Shown here: positions 5,775 to 5,861 of the stretch, piece by piece
Layout: every line of letters begins with the position of its first letter
How positions within the stretch are numbered: the stretch's first letter is position 1
Source: Flavobacteriales bacterium
Lineage (GTDB): Bacteria > Bacteroidota > Bacteroidia > Flavobacteriales > Flavobacteriaceae
DNA: 5,861 nt
NCBI GenBank assembly: GCA_027008965.1
Contig: JALVDN010000019.1
Span: forward strand, 1-5,861
Reading direction: 5' to 3'
The notes under the pieces: generated by a model
What the model saw: the letters and a program-made list of their open reading frames with translations, nothing else
Told to the model about the DNA's origin: nothing
Database searches by the model: none
Translations under genes and position numbers: made by a program

Positions 5775-5861
5775 ATGCAAGCAAGAAGAAAATTAGGCGA
5801 CTCGGAGTTGGTGTTAAACCCCGACGGTAGTGTATATCATCTCAACTTAAAACCTGAAAAT
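5775..5861 (+). CDS. Uridine/nucleoside phosphorylase-like protein, N-terminal fragment cut by window end
   Basis: Only the first 29 codons are present. They begin with ATG and read through SELVLNPDGSVYHLNLKPEN at the window edge. This resembles the start of Bacteroidota uridine phosphorylase-type proteins (nucleoside phosphorylase superfamily), where a short strand of the form NPDGS-x-YHLNL-x-PE precedes the phosphate-binding GDP-x-R loop; that loop would lie beyond the window. Such enzymes cleave uridine with phosphate to uracil and ribose-1-phosphate in salvage. No catalytic residue is visible, so substrate is a family inference. The start is supported by an AT-rich, gene-free upstream region with promoter-like boxes and the nested palindrome. 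The fragment is open to the last base. Confidence 0.7.
   Translation, partial: MQARRKLGDSELVLNPDGSVYHLNLKPEN

Overview
The window looks chromosomal and comes from a member of the Bacteroidota, probably Flavobacteriia or a close relative. The support is: a lysyl-tRNA synthetase N-terminus of the type I associate with that group, promoter-like boxes close to the Bacteroidota consensus (TTTG about 17-23 bp upstream of TAnnTTTG), no clear Shine-Dalgarno sequences, and short, AT-rich spacers. The taxonomic call rests on recognition and not on a search.

Left half (positions 35-3198, minus strand): a tight three-gene operon, transcribed right to left from a Bacteroidota-type promoter at about 3170-3198. 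It runs lysS (class II lysyl-tRNA synthetase), then a stand-alone 150-residue PD-(D/E)xK nuclease-fold protein resembling the N-terminal domain of type I restriction HsdR, then a family 2 glycosyltransferase. The first pair overlaps by 4 nt (ATGA) and the second by 14 nt, so translational coupling is likely. The products belong to three unrelated processes: translation, DNA metabolism or unknown, and surface glycan synthesis.

Middle (3251-3889, plus strand): a divergently transcribed gene for a lipoprotein of the YiiX/DUF830 permuted papain-fold family, with the expected His and Cys present. It is followed by a 449-bp stretch without a convincing gene (3890-4338). Most of that stretch is a sharply bounded GC-rich island (about 64% G+C by hand count over 3901-4250) made almost wholly of nested inverted repeats. 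It has a 7-bp closing repeat at its ends and three long, bulged stems inside. It looks like a structured RNA or a non-autonomous mobile or intergenic repeat, and it is the most interesting item here.

Right part (4339-5861, plus strand): a complete glutaryl-CoA dehydrogenase-like acyl-CoA dehydrogenase with its own promoter and a strong intrinsic terminator. Next comes a regulatory spacer with a nested palindrome (two ATGAC-N5-GTCAT sites) just upstream of a good promoter match. The window ends in the first 29 codons of a gene that resembles Bacteroidota uridine/nucleoside phosphorylases. The right-hand genes are ordinary metabolic enzymes (lysine/tryptophan-type catabolism and nucleoside salvage) in separate transcription units.
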